From: Synoicihabitans lomoniglobus
GTDB lineage: Bacteria; Verrucomicrobiota; Verrucomicrobiia; Opitutales; Opitutaceae
Assembly: GCF_029023725.1 (NCBI RefSeq)
Contig: NZ_CP119075.1
Span: forward strand, 801,501-865,500
Reading direction: 5' to 3'
DNA: 64,000 nt
The notes under the pieces are model-generated. The model searched no databases. It was not told where the DNA came from and saw nothing but the letters and a program-made list of their open reading frames with translations. Each line of letters starts with the position of its first letter. Position 1 is the stretch's first letter. Below are positions 24,758 through 34,581 of this stretch, in pieces. The translations under genes and the position numbers were made by a program.

Positions 24758-25657
24758 TCAACGTCGGGCGGGAGCGGGATGCCGATACCCGAGATCATCC
24801 AGCCATTCCGCCGCCCTTTGCGGCCAGTCGGTGACACGCTGACCGATGGCGCGCAAACCGTAGCCGTGTCCACCGGATGGATACAGGTGCATGGTGGTGG
24901 GGACCTCCGCCGCCTGGAGGGCGGCGTAGTAGTTGATCGAGTTCTCCACGTTGGCGTGATCGTCCTGCGTTTGAACGATAAAAGTTGGACAGGTTTTGTC
25001 CGCGGCCGGCGCCACTTCAGGCGACACCCCGTGTTCACCCCGTCGTAGGTAGCCCGGGTAAATGATCATCGCGAACGCGGGCCGACAGCTCAGATCGTCC
25101 GCCGCGTCGATGGGGTCGTAGGTGCGCCGTTCGTGGTTGTTGCTCAAAACGGCCGAGAGATGGGCGCCGGCGGAGAAACCCATGATGCCGATGCGGGCCG
25201 GATCGATCCCGAATTCCCCGGCGCGCGCACGCACAAGGCCCATGGCTCGCTGGGCGTCTTGGAGCGGGAGTTCGTGACGCTCGAATCCTTCGCGTTCGGG
25301 GACGCGGTATTTGAGCACGATGCCGGTGATGCCGAGGGAATTGAGCCAAGCGCAAATCTCGGTGCCCTCCTTGTCCATCGCGAGGCGGGCGTAGCCGCCG
25401 CCGGGGCAGACGATCACGGCAGTCCCCGTGTTGGTGGCGGCAGGGGCAGGGTGGAACGTGATCGTTGGAACCGTAACGTTGGTGACGCGAGTGACTTCCC
25501 AGATGTGATGGGCGGGATCAGCGGGGGAGGTCTCAGTGACCTCGGCGGGAATGCCTGCAGGATCATCCGGCGCCGTGCCAGGCCAGAGGCGGACGGGATC
25601 GGTCGGGGCGGCGGCCAGGGAAAGGCCGAGGAGCAGCAGGACAAAAAGTGATTTCAT
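24758..25657 (-). CDS. Secreted alpha/beta hydrolase (carbohydrate-esterase-like)
   Basis: 299 residues with a clear signal peptide (MKSLFVLLLLGLSLAAA), which also fixes the start at 25657. The fold signatures are the oxyanion loop VIVCPGGGY, the nucleophile elbow GFSAGAH, an acid residue near QTQDDHAN, and the catalytic His in PSGGHGYGL. The PGTAPDD opening and GGGYxxLAxDKEG pattern are those of the acetyl-xylan/BD-FAE-type esterases of planctomycetes and verrucomicrobia that remove acyl groups from plant or algal polysaccharides. The exact substrate is unknown. It stands alone, with no glycoside hydrolase beside it. Confidence 0.88.
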   Translation of the reverse strand: MKSLFVLLLLGLSLAAAPTDPVRLWPGTAPDDPAGIPAEVTETSPADPAHHIWEVTRVTNVTVPTITFHPAPAATNTGTAVIVCPGGGYARLAMDKEGTEICAWLNSLGITGIVLKYRVPEREGFERHELPLQDAQRAMGLVRARAGEFGIDPARIGIMGFSAGAHLSAVLSNNHERRTYDPIDAADDLSCRPAFAMIIYPGYLRRGEHGVSPEVAPAADKTCPTFIVQTQDDHANVENSINYYAALQAAEVPTTMHLYPSGGHGYGLRAIGQRVTDWPQRAAEWLDDLGYRHPAPARR

Positions 25658-25919
25658 GGCGGGACTCATCCAGCCCCAAATGGCCGTAGCACACAAACGT
25701 GCAGGCGGGAGTTTGAGCATACGTTGAGTCGGTTGGAGTCGATCTCGGCTGGAAGCGCGATTCGATGCGGCTTCCGTGCCCGAGTGCATGATCTGTTGTG
25801 GGTCGAATCGGTGTCGTCGCGGTTACATTTTCGCTCGATCGCCCCTCTGGGGCCGTGCCGGGCAGTCACGGCCGGATGCGCGGTTGACGAGAGGAAGATG
25901 GTTTGCGACTGAGACACCC

Positions 25920-26690
25920 ATGCGTGTTTCGATCGTTTTGATTTTGGTTTTTCTGGCCGTAAGCCCGGCAAATGCTTGGGGGCCGGTCGGACATCGCGTG
26001 ACCGGTGCCTTGGCGCAGCCTCTGCTGACTCCCAAGACAGCAGAAGCGGTGCGGGCGATCATCGGGAGCGAGACCTTGGCTGAGGCCTCTACGTGGCCGG
26101 ACGAAATGCGCTCCGATCCTGCTCCGTTCTGGCAGCATACTGCTTCACCCTGGCACTACGTCACGGTGCCGGAGGGCAAGACCTACGCTGAAGTAGGCGC
26201 GCCGGAGGAAGGCGATGCTTACACCGCGCTCCAGCAATTTGCCCGAACCTTGCGGGACCCTTCCGCGAGCTTGGCCGACAAGCAGCTGGCGTTGCGTTTT
26301 ACGGTGCACTTGGTCGGCGACCTCCACCAGCCGCTGCATGTGGGCAACGGTCAGGACCGGGGCGGCAATCAGGTGAAGGTCAACTTCATGCGCGAGGACA
26401 CCAACCTGCACTCGGTCTGGGATAGCAAGCTGATCGAACGTCGCAAACTGTCGTATTCGGAACTGGCCGCGTTTTTGGCGCGCCGCATCACTCCGGAGCT
26501 CCGTCAGGAATGGTCGACGGCTGATCCGCTCATCTGGATGGCCGAAAGCGCCGAGATCCGCGACACGATATACCCCGAAGGCGCCACAATATCGTGGGAC
26601 TACGGCTACCGCAGTGATCCCATCGTCGATCAACGCCTCGAACAAGCCGGCGTGCGCCTCGCTGCTTATCTCAATGAGTTATTCAAGTGA
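25920..26690 (+). CDS. Secreted S1/P1-type zinc nuclease
   Basis: Single-strand-specific endonuclease/3'-nucleotidase with a trinuclear zinc site. It is 256 residues, with a signal peptide MRVSIVLILVFLAVSPANA cleaved before Trp20. In this family the new N-terminal Trp is itself a zinc ligand, followed by GPVGHR. Other ligands are visible in ASTWPDEM, WHYV, RFTVHLVGDLHQPLHVG and NLHSVWDSKL. The start at 25920 is set by the signal peptide. Likely used to scavenge nucleotides or phosphate outside the inner membrane. The next gene converges on it. Confidence 0.93.
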   Translation: MRVSIVLILVFLAVSPANAWGPVGHRVTGALAQPLLTPKTAEAVRAIIGSETLAEASTWPDEMRSDPAPFWQHTASPWHYVTVPEGKTYAEVGAPEEGDAYTALQQFARTLRDPSASLADKQLALRFTVHLVGDLHQPLHVGNGQDRGGNQVKVNFMREDTNLHSVWDSKLIERRKLSYSELAAFLARRITPELRQEWSTADPLIWMAESAEIRDTIYPEGATISWDYGYRSDPIVDQRLEQAGVRLAAYLNELFK

Positions 26691-26738
26691 GGAGTAGGAG
26701 TCTTGGTGTGGCCGGGGCAGGGCCTAGCTTCTCCATTG

Positions 26739-27278
26739 CTATTCCTTGATCGGATTCGAACGGGTTTCCTCAAATGCGGTAAGCATGCGCCGCGCCGTAT
26801 CCTGCAGGACGAATTCTTGCGGAGGCCGGCTGAGCACGGATTGAGCAAAATCGCGGTAGCGCCACGTCGGGGCTTTGGCCATGCTGAGCAGCACGCCGGC
26901 AACGAAGCGTTCCTCGAGGGGTAAGCGAGCAACGTGGAGGATCGTTTGCTCGATCGACGCCCGCTGGGTCGCGGTGAGTTCGGCGGATCGTTCCGCCTGA
27001 ATTGTGGCCAGCAAGGTCGTGCAACGCACCAGCACCAGGCTGCGACTCGTAGATCCAAGGTCTTCGTCCGCTTCGACCTGGGGCACCATTTCCACAACAC
27101 GAATGGCTGCGTCGATGGGCAGAGATCGGAAACTCTCCCAGTCCTTTTCCATCGGCTCGTCCCACGTGAGAAGTCGTAGGATTGAAACCGGAGTGCCGGG
27201 TGGGTGGGCCAGCTGAGCCGGTGCAAGGGAGGCCCCGAACAATGTGAGGAAGAGTATCGACGAGGCGCGACGAGTCAT
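26739..27278 (-). CDS. Small secreted protein of unknown function
   Basis: 179 residues with a signal peptide (MTRRASSILFLTLFGASLAPAQ). The mature part is predicted mainly helical and acidic, with phrases such as LRLLTWDEPMEKDWESFRSLP and RASIEQTILHVARLPLEERFVAGVLLSMAKAP. The repeated short helical pairs resemble HEAT- or TPR-like packing, but no consensus is clear. I do not recognise a family. It is the last minus-strand gene after the SUF cluster, 24 bases beyond the small Dabb-like gene, so it may be its own transcription unit. Confidence 0.75.
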   Translation of the reverse strand: MTRRASSILFLTLFGASLAPAQLAHPPGTPVSILRLLTWDEPMEKDWESFRSLPIDAAIRVVEMVPQVEADEDLGSTSRSLVLVRCTTLLATIQAERSAELTATQRASIEQTILHVARLPLEERFVAGVLLSMAKAPTWRYRDFAQSVLSRPPQEFVLQDTARRMLTAFEETRSNPIKE

Positions 27279-27302
27279 CGTTCAGGAGTGGGAACGGCGA
27301 TT

Positions 27303-27620
27303 CTATGAATCGAGTGCGTCGAAGATTTCGACGTGAAAATTGGAGACTACATCGACGACCGCGCCGTGAAAACCGTGGAAAATTCCGCGCGTGGCTTGAG
27401 CTTTCATGGCGATGTCGAGGGCGGCTTGATCGGTAAACTCGACGAGGGCGTGATAGCGGGGAAGTGGGGTGCGCGGCCGCTCGCCGGTGTTGCGCAGGAG
27501 TCGAAAAGCGTTCGCCTCTTCTGTTTGCGTCAAGGAAGCGAGAAATTCACGCACGGTCCCCAACCCGGATGCTTCCTCCACGCCGGGCTTGAGATCGAAC
27601 CAGACGGGATAGTGAAGCAT
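27303..27620 (-). CDS. Small Dabb-like alpha/beta-barrel protein
   Basis: 105 residues. The pattern is that of dimeric ferredoxin-like (stress-responsive A/B barrel) proteins: a first strand MLHYPVWFDLKPG, a helix GLGTVREFLASL, central strands RYHALVEFTDQAALDIAM, and a last strand HVEIFDAL preceded by FHGFHGAVVDV. Function unknown; relatives include small monooxygenase-like and stress proteins. It lies 55 bases after sufT on the same strand, with a small palindrome in between, so co-transcription with SUF is possible but unproven. Confidence 0.75.
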   Translation of the reverse strand: MLHYPVWFDLKPGVEEASGLGTVREFLASLTQTEEANAFRLLRNTGERPRTPLPRYHALVEFTDQAALDIAMKAQATRGIFHGFHGAVVDVVSNFHVEIFDALDS

Positions 27621-27633
27621 CGGCGGTGGAGAG

Positions 27634-27649
27634 CGCGAGCGAGCTCGCG
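27634..27649. repeat. Short perfect palindrome between sufT and the Dabb-like gene
   Basis: CGCGAG-CGAG-CTCGCG, a 6-bp stem with 4-base centre, in an intergenic spacer. It resembles the single units of REP-type elements but is a different family from the one at 14.2 kb. Confidence 0.45.
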
Positions 27650-27675
27650 GCCTACGTTGGGCGGTGGAACTGCGG

Positions 27676-28224
27676 TCAGATCAGACCGAGGACCATTTTG
27701 CCCTCTTCGCTGATCATCGACTGCGTCCAGGCGGGTTCCCAGACGAGGCGGACGTCGGCCGACGATACGCCGGGGACGAGGATGATCTTGCTCTTGGCGT
27801 CTTCGGCGATGGCCGGGCCCATGCCGCAGCCGGGGGCGGTGAGCGTCATGGCGACATCGACTTTGTAGCCTTGGTCGTCGTCGAGTTTGATGACGTCCAT
27901 GGAGTAGACAAGGCCGAGATCGACGATGTTCACGGGGATCTCGGGATCGAAGACCTTCTTCAATTGATCCCACACGGCATCGGGGTCGGGTGACCCGTCG
28001 GCCGTGGTCGCGGCCTCGATGGTTTCAACCACGACTTCCTCACCGATGGCGTCGGCGTCCTGGCTGTCGAGTTTGTAGAGTCCGGTATCGGTTTGCACCG
28101 TGTAGCTGCCGCCGAGGACCTGGTGGATGAACACCTTGGAATCGGCGGAGAGCGTGTGTTTGTCCCCGGACGGAATCTGCGTGGCGGTGACGTCGCGGGA
28201 GAGGATGCGATCGCGGTTTTGCAT
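27676..28224 (-). CDS. sufT: SufT, Fe-S assembly/maturation factor of the SUF operon
   Basis: 182 residues. The second half is a DUF59/MIP18 domain: DQLKKVFDPEIPVNIVDLGLVY, then VAMTLTAPGCGMGP with the reactive Cys, then VRLVWEPAWTQSMIS. The first half is the SufT-specific beta-rich extension. SufT-type proteins help to mature Fe-S proteins, particularly under high Fe-S demand. It follows sufD by 85 bases on the same strand, its normal operon position. The ATG at 28224 gives the family N-terminus (MQNRDRILSRDV). Confidence 0.92.
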   Translation of the reverse strand: MQNRDRILSRDVTATQIPSGDKHTLSADSKVFIHQVLGGSYTVQTDTGLYKLDSQDADAIGEEVVVETIEAATTADGSPDPDAVWDQLKKVFDPEIPVNIVDLGLVYSMDVIKLDDDQGYKVDVAMTLTAPGCGMGPAIAEDAKSKIILVPGVSSADVRLVWEPAWTQSMISEEGKMVLGLI

Positions 28225-28309
28225 GGATGGAGCTTTCAGCCATCAGCCCGTGTCAGCAATCTTTTGGTCGTTCAGCCCGACCGTTGTTTGCTGGGAGCTG
28301 ACCGCCGGT

Positions 28310-29617
28310 TTATTTCTTAAACTTGGACTGAATCAGGTCGCTGAGGACGGCGTGGAGATGTTCGTTCTCGAGCTTGTTGAGGACTTCCTCGAAGAACCCG
28401 AAGACGATGAGCTCGTGGGCCTTCTTGGGATCGATGCCGCGGGAAGTGAGGTAGAACAATTGTTCTTCGGGCACGCGGCCGGAGGTCGCGCCGTGGGAGC
28501 ACTTCACGTCGTTGGCCTGAATCTCCAAGCCGGGGAGGCTGTTGGATTCCGCCTCGTCGGAGAGCAGCAGGTTGCGGTTCGTCTGGTAGGCGTCGGTCTG
28601 CTGGGCATCGGGATCGACGACGATGAGACCGGAGAAAATGGTCTTCGCCTTGTCGAGCAGCGCATTCTTGTAGAGCAGATCCGAAGTGGTGTGGGGAGCC
28701 TGGTGGGATTGCAGGGTGCGTTGATCGAACTCCTGATTTTCCTTGGCCACGGTGAGGGCGAGCATGTCGCAGTGGGCACCGGGACCTTGCAGGCGCGAAT
28801 GCGATTCGTGACGTGCCTGGCGCCCACCGAGATGGATGTTGAGGCAGGTGATACGGGCGTCGCGTTGGGCGGTGAGGCTGTTGGCCTGGAAGGACAGCGT
28901 TTCGTGCGACCAGTTTTGCGCGCCGACGTAGGTGAGCTTCGCGTTCTGACCCGCGTGCAGGTCGTTCACGCCGGAGGCGAGGTGAGCGAGTTTGTCGCCG
29001 GACACGAAGAATTCCACGAGAGTGGCTTCGGCTTCGTCTTCGAGGGCCACGATGGTGTGGGGGAAGATCGACTGTTTGTCGCCGGTGATGGTGTGTTGCA
29101 CCACGAACGGGAGGTCGACCTTCACGCCCTTGGGCACGTAAAGGAAGGTGCCGCTGGCGGTGAAGGCGATGTTGAGCGCGATGAATTTCTCACTGCCGAG
29201 ATTGACCGGATGCTGCTGGAAGTAACGGCGCACGAGGTCGGGGTGATCGCGCAACGCTTCGTCGAGGGGCGCGAAGATCACGCCCTGTTTCGCGAGTTCA
29301 CGCGACAGGCTGGTGCGGCCGACGACCTGGCGGTTGGAAAAAATGATTTCCTTGGCGTGCGGGAAATTCGGCAGATGCGGGACCAGGCTCGCATGTTCCT
29401 CGGGCACGGTAAAACCGTCGAGGGCGAGACCACCGAGATTGGCGAAGCGCCAGTTCTCGTGGTTGCGGGCGGGCATGGGCGTGGCGGTGAACTCGTTCCA
29501 GGCCTCCTGTTTGGCGGCGGTCCACCACGCCGGCAGGTAGCTGCGCTGGGCGAGGTGCATGGAGAAGCGTTCGGCGTCGAGACCCGTAAAGGGTGAGGCG
29601 GAGACAGAAGTGGACAT
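28310..29617 (-). CDS. sufD: Fe-S cluster assembly protein SufD
   Basis: 435 residues, part of the SufBC2D scaffold on which clusters are built. The N-terminal helical part carries NFRF-type residues (NHENWRFANLGGLAL). The right-handed beta-helix core includes LYVPKGVKVDLPFVV, TLVEFFVSG, LGGRQARHESHSRLQG and SDLLYKNALLDKAKTIFSG. The conserved C-terminal block has the key His in NDVKCSHGATSGRV. Spacing to sufB is 51 bases. The order here is sufC-sufB-sufD, rather than the sufBCD order of many bacteria. Confidence 0.95.
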   Translation of the reverse strand: MSTSVSASPFTGLDAERFSMHLAQRSYLPAWWTAAKQEAWNEFTATPMPARNHENWRFANLGGLALDGFTVPEEHASLVPHLPNFPHAKEIIFSNRQVVGRTSLSRELAKQGVIFAPLDEALRDHPDLVRRYFQQHPVNLGSEKFIALNIAFTASGTFLYVPKGVKVDLPFVVQHTITGDKQSIFPHTIVALEDEAEATLVEFFVSGDKLAHLASGVNDLHAGQNAKLTYVGAQNWSHETLSFQANSLTAQRDARITCLNIHLGGRQARHESHSRLQGPGAHCDMLALTVAKENQEFDQRTLQSHQAPHTTSDLLYKNALLDKAKTIFSGLIVVDPDAQQTDAYQTNRNLLLSDEAESNSLPGLEIQANDVKCSHGATSGRVPEEQLFYLTSRGIDPKKAHELIVFGFFEEVLNKLENEHLHAVLSDLIQSKFKK

Positions 29618-29668
29618 AGTAAGACTACTGATAGCTGAAAACGGATTGGGCAGGCTGTTGGTTGGCCC

Positions 29669-31105
<1,437 letters not shown>

Positions 31106-31195
31106 AATGAAAAGATTAAGTTTTGAGATTAAGTTTAAGGATCTGCGTCGGCGTTGAAATGGTCTTCAACTTCGACTTGCGATTTCAACTCGCCG

Positions 31196-31969
31196 TCAGG
31201 CGGTCGCGGCTTCGGCGAGCTCGCTCTTGACCCAGTCGTAGCCCTTTTCGTCGAGCTCTATGGCGAGGTTTTTGTCACCGCTCTTCACGATGCGACCGTC
31301 ATACATGACGTGCACGAAATCCGGCACGATGTAGCCGAGGAGGCGTTGGTAGTGGGTGATCATGAGCACGCCGAGGTTGGCGCTGCGTTGGCGGTTGACG
31401 CCTTCGGCCACGATCTTGAGGGCGTCGATGTCGAGGCCGGAGTCGGTTTCGTCCATGAGGGCGAAGAGCGGCTCGAGCATGGCCATCTGGAGAATTTCGC
31501 AGCGTTTCTTTTCGCCGCCGGAGAAGCCATCGTTGACGGAACGGGAGGTGAACTTGCGGTCGATCTTCAGTTCGTCCATTTTGCCGTAGAGCTTTTTGTA
31601 GAACTGCGGGGCGTTGATGTTTTCGCCCTCGCCGAGACGGGCTTGTTCGGCGGCGCGGAGGAAGTTGGCGATGGAAACGCCGGGGACTTCAGCCGGGTAT
31701 TGGAAGGCGAGAAAGATTCCGGCGCGGGCGCGTTCATCGGGCTCCATTTCGAGGATGGATGTGCCGTCGATGAGGACATCGCCGCCGGTGATCTCGTAGT
31801 CGGGATGCCCGGCGATGGCCTTGGAGAGGGTCGATTTACCCGTGCCGTTGGGGCCCATGATGGCGTGAACTTCGCCGGTTTTGATCGTGAGGGAGAGTCC
31901 CTTGACGATGGGCTGATCGGGAGTGGCGGTGAGGGCGACGGTGAGGTCTCGGATTTCGAGGGTGTTCAT
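31196..31969 (-). CDS. sufC: Fe-S cluster assembly ATPase SufC
   Basis: 257-residue ABC-type ATPase that energises the SufB-SufD scaffold. Walker A is [10 protein letters not shown], the Q-loop FLAFQYP, the ABC signature [10 protein letters not shown], and Walker [17 protein letters not shown] start at the ATG at 31969, which matches the family N-terminus [11 protein letters not shown]; the frame remains open upstream into the regulator gene but that extension has no SufC similarity. It follows the Fur-family gene by 58 bases and precedes sufB by 90. The operon segment lacks the usual cysteine desulfurase SufS and SufE/SufU. Confidence 0.97.
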   Translation of the reverse strand: MNTLEIRDLTVALTATPDQPIVKGLSLTIKTGEVHAIMGPNGTGKSTLSKAIAGHPDYEITGGDVLIDGTSILEMEPDERARAGIFLAFQYPAEVPGVSIANFLRAAEQARLGEGENINAPQFYKKLYGKMDELKIDRKFTSRSVNDGFSGGEKKRCEILQMAMLEPLFALMDETDSGLDIDALKIVAEGVNRQRSANLGVLMITHYQRLLGYIVPDFVHVMYDGRIVKSGDKNLAIELDEKGYDWVKSELAEAATA

Positions 31970-32027
31970 GTTGATTTTGAAAAAGCTGAAACGCTGAAAA
32001 TTAAAAATTTGAAAGTGGTGGGGCCGC

Positions 32028-32450
32028 TCAGGATTCGGTGGTGTGGCCGTGAAAGTTGATTTCGATGTGCTTGGCGGCGTAGCCCGTGGGCAGGAGGGAT
32101 CGCAGCTGTTCGAGCAGATTGGGCGGCAACTCGATATCGAGCGTGCGACCGGCTTCGTCGTGAAAATGGGCGTGCGGATGCAGGTTGGGACAGTAGCGGG
32201 TCGGCGCGCGCTCGAAATTGACGGCCCGCACCAGCTCGTGTTGCACGAGCGCTTCCAGGCAGTTGTAGACGGTGGCCAGAGAAATGGTCGGCATGACCTC
32301 TTTGACGCGGGCAAACACCTCGTCGGCGGTGGGGTGGTCGCGCTTGCTGAGCAAGACTTGGAAGACGGTTTCGCGCTGCGCGGTGGGGCGGAGTCCACAC
32401 GCGGTGAGGCGATGGGACAAGGGGTCGGGGGATGCGGTGGCGGCAGTCAT
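32028..32450 (-). CDS. Fur-family metal/redox regulator heading the SUF operon
   Basis: 140 residues. The N-terminal winged helix has [27 protein letters not shown] and the recognition segment [14 protein letters not shown]. The C-terminal dimerisation and metal region includes [16 protein letters not shown] and HIEINFHG. The paired CxxC structural zinc motifs of many Fur/PerR proteins are absent. Its position directly before sufC, and two 7-1-7 palindromes in its upstream region, suggest that it controls itself and the SUF genes in response to iron or peroxide. Which signal it reads cannot be told from sequence. Start at ATG 32450. Confidence 0.92.
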   Translation of the reverse strand: MTAATASPDPLSHRLTACGLRPTAQRETVFQVLLSKRDHPTADEVFARVKEVMPTISLATVYNCLEALVQHELVRAVNFERAPTRYCPNLHPHAHFHDEAGRTLDIELPPNLLEQLRSLLPTGYAAKHIEINFHGHTTES

Positions 32451-32475
32451 GTGGCGTGAGGAAAGGACACCGAAA

Positions 32476-32490
32476 TTGGAATGGTTCCAA
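32476..32490. promoter_or_regulatory. Fur-type 7-1-7 operator, proximal copy
   Basis: TTGGAATGGTTCCAA, a 7-1-7 inverted repeat with one mismatch, 26 bases upstream of the regulator's ATG. It lies within an almost continuous AATTGGAA-TGG-TTCCAATT palindrome. Its layout matches the Fur/PerR box format, while the half-site (TTGGAAT) differs from the classical ATAAT-type sequence. Confidence 0.65.
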
Positions 32491-32504
32491 TTCGCAAGAT
32501 GGAA

Positions 32505-32519
32505 TTGGAATAATTCTAA
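32505..32519. promoter_or_regulatory. Fur-type 7-1-7 operator, distal copy
   Basis: TTGGAATAATTCTAA, a second 7-1-7 inverted repeat with one mismatch, 29 bases centre-to-centre from the first. It overlaps a TAGAAT on the minus strand that could serve as a -10 element, so binding would block transcription of the regulator and SUF genes. Confidence 0.65.
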
Positions 32520-32569
32520 ATAGCGCCCATTTGCTTCGGCTTTGGTGCCCCGACGCGGGGAGGCAGCAT

Positions 32570-32597
32570 GGATCGCGCGCGAGCACGCTCCTACATG
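32570..32597. repeat. Possible single REP-like unit
   Basis: A stretch containing GCGCGCGAGCACGCTCCTAC lies between the Fur-family gene and the aldo/keto reductase gene. It carries a small GAGC-AC-GCTC palindrome and resembles, by eye, REP units known from other Gram-negative bacteria. The evidence is weak because only one copy is seen here. Confidence 0.3.
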
Positions 32598-32648
32598 TTG
32601 GATGGGGAGATGGGCGGTGGTCGGAGCAAATTCCTCCACCGCATCCGT

Positions 32649-33614
32649 TTACGCCGGAGGGAATTCCTTCACGTGCAGCTCACGAGCCTGAGCCAGTTCC
32701 GCCGCGGTGTAGGATGCGGCTTCGGACGCACCGGCGCAGTCGACGATTTCGTGCACGTGGCGAGAACCAGCGAGCACGGTGGAAACGCGAGGGTTATCGA
32801 GCACCCAGCGCAGCGCGGCTTGGGGCATGCTGGATATGTCGCCGCGCACGAGAAGATCCCGATAGCGGTTGGCGGTTTCCACGCGTTCCACGATCTCGTC
32901 GCGGGAGTAACGGGCATTGATGGTGCCGGGCGCAAACGTGGTCTCCGGCGTGAATACGCCGGCGAGGAAACCGTTGGCGAGCGACTCGCGGGCGACGACA
33001 CCGATGTCGGCCGTCCCGAGATCGTTGATGAGCGTCTCGAGCTCCCGGTTCATGAGGCTATAGACGACTTGCACGACATCGATGCGGCCGTCTCCGGCCC
33101 ATTCACGGGCCATTCCCATGGTCTGTTCGGGCAACGAAATGGAGTGGCCCACGGCACGCACTTTGCCGCTGGTCTTCAGATCCTCGAGTGCCTGCCAGAC
33201 ACTGTCTTCGATCTGTTCGGGGCCGAAGGGAGAATGGAAAAACAACACGTCGAGGCGGTCGGTGCCGAGCCGACGCAAACTGTCTTCCACCGAAGTGGTG
33301 ACGCCCTCGGCGTGGAAGAACGTGTTGAGATGACCCTTGGTGGGGTAGCGGCCGAATTTCGTGGCGATGGTGACGCGGTCGCGGTCGGAGCCGAGGCCTT
33401 TTCCCAGCACTTTTTCCGCGATGCCGTCCTCCTCTTTCGTCCCGTAAAGCGGTGCCGTATCAAAGAACGTGATACCGGCATCGAGGGCGCCGCGAATGGC
33501 GGTGTGGGCGTCGTTGGTTTCGACCCCGCCGTAGACCGGCGATCCGAGGGCCCAGGTGCCAAATCCCACTTCACTGACGGAAAGGCCGGTGCGGCCGAGC
33601 GTGCGATATTTCAT
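32649..33614 (-). CDS. Aldo/keto reductase
   Basis: 321-residue NAD(P)H-dependent oxidoreductase with a TIM-barrel fold. Catalytic tetrad residues are visible: Asp and Tyr in FFDTAPLYG, Lys in VTIATKFG and His in VLFFHSPFG. The C-terminal cofactor-binding segment includes RWVLDNPRVSTVLAGSRH. The start at 33614 (MKYRTLGRTGLSVSEVGFG) is the standard family opening. The substrate is not predictable. The creatininase-like gene ends 16 bases upstream on the same strand, so the two may form an operon. Confidence 0.94.
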   Translation of the reverse strand: MKYRTLGRTGLSVSEVGFGTWALGSPVYGGVETNDAHTAIRGALDAGITFFDTAPLYGTKEEDGIAEKVLGKGLGSDRDRVTIATKFGRYPTKGHLNTFFHAEGVTTSVEDSLRRLGTDRLDVLFFHSPFGPEQIEDSVWQALEDLKTSGKVRAVGHSISLPEQTMGMAREWAGDGRIDVVQVVYSLMNRELETLINDLGTADIGVVARESLANGFLAGVFTPETTFAPGTINARYSRDEIVERVETANRYRDLLVRGDISSMPQAALRWVLDNPRVSTVLAGSRHVHEIVDCAGASEAASYTAAELAQARELHVKEFPPA

Positions 33615-33630
33615 AAAAACTATTTCCGGA

Positions 33631-34350
33631 TTACGGGTTAAGGGCGGCGGCGATGCGGTCGCGGGCGGCAGCGACGAAGGCTGCGGCATACGTGCGACCT
33701 TTCTCGGTGCTGGCCGGGCGGGGGTCCGGTCCCCAGACCGCGTCGTCGGCGAGCGTGGGCTCGCGATCCGCCGGCAGTCGAGTCAGGTCGACACAATCCG
33801 GATCCGTGGCCATCAGCAGCGACACCTCACCGAGGGCGGCGTGGTTGACGACGAACAACTCCGGGGAAACCAGATCGGTCTCGGACGTGGCGATCACGTG
33901 TGTGGCCGGATGGCGCTCATGGGCGGCGGCGGCCTCTTCTTTGATGATGTCGTAGTGCGGTTGGCCCACGTGGCCGCACAGGGCAAACACCACGCGGAAA
34001 CCTTCGTCGGCGAGCTGATCAAAGTGTTCGCGGGCGAGTCCCCGCAGCAGCGATTCGCTGAAGTCGAGCGAGTGGCGGGGAAACTTCAGGTCGGGCGCCG
34101 TTTTGATCGTATTGGCCGCCACGTAAACGGGGGGCAGCACGAGTCCGCCTGCCTCTGCGGCCAGAGCTTGGCAGAGACCGTGGGCCTTGAGGCCATCGAG
34201 GCCCACGGCGGCGTGGTGGCCGTGGTATTCGAGCGCGCCCCACGGTAGATACACCACCGGGTGAGCGGTGGCGATGCGTTCGATCTCCGCCGGCATCAAC
34301 CGTTCATAGCAACCCCAGCGGGACGAGGCAGTGGAAGTGGGCGGTGGCAT
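33631..34350 (-). CDS. Creatininase-family amidohydrolase
   Basis: 239 residues from the ATG at 34350; an in-frame TTG at 34386 could add 12. The family metal ligands can be placed in WGALEYHGHH (Glu and His), GLDG (Asp), CGHVGQPH (His) and NHAALGEVS (Glu, the usual HAGexETS site in altered form). The family includes creatininase and the FAPy deformylase ArfB, so the substrate is uncertain. CGHVGQ replaces the usual GHGGN, a change near the active site worth noting. It lies just upstream of an aldo/keto reductase gene on the same strand. Confidence 0.85.
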   Translation of the reverse strand: MPPPTSTASSRWGCYERLMPAEIERIATAHPVVYLPWGALEYHGHHAAVGLDGLKAHGLCQALAAEAGGLVLPPVYVAANTIKTAPDLKFPRHSLDFSESLLRGLAREHFDQLADEGFRVVFALCGHVGQPHYDIIKEEAAAAHERHPATHVIATSETDLVSPELFVVNHAALGEVSLLMATDPDCVDLTRLPADREPTLADDAVWGPDPRPASTEKGRTYAAAFVAAARDRIAAALNP

Positions 34351-34581
34351 AGCCCCAAGGGGGTTGGCCGACGCAGGTTCGGGCAAGTTGAAAGATCATG
34401 AAAATTCGGGCCGCCCGGGCGGAGGGCGGAACCGGGGAAATGGGTGGAACTTCGTAGGGGCCGGTTACGTAAGCTTCGGACGAAATTGAACTTAAGGTTC
34501 CGGCGGAGAGCCCGAATTGAAACAGGAGGAACGTCGTCACTGGACGCCCCGCAGACGTCGCTAACTTTAACCCAACCTGAC

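Noticed and set aside
26742..26775. Sequence reminiscent of a tRNA T-loop (GATTCGAACGG)
   Set aside because: It lies at the end of a minus-strand coding gene, and no acceptor, D or anticodon arms can be built around it.
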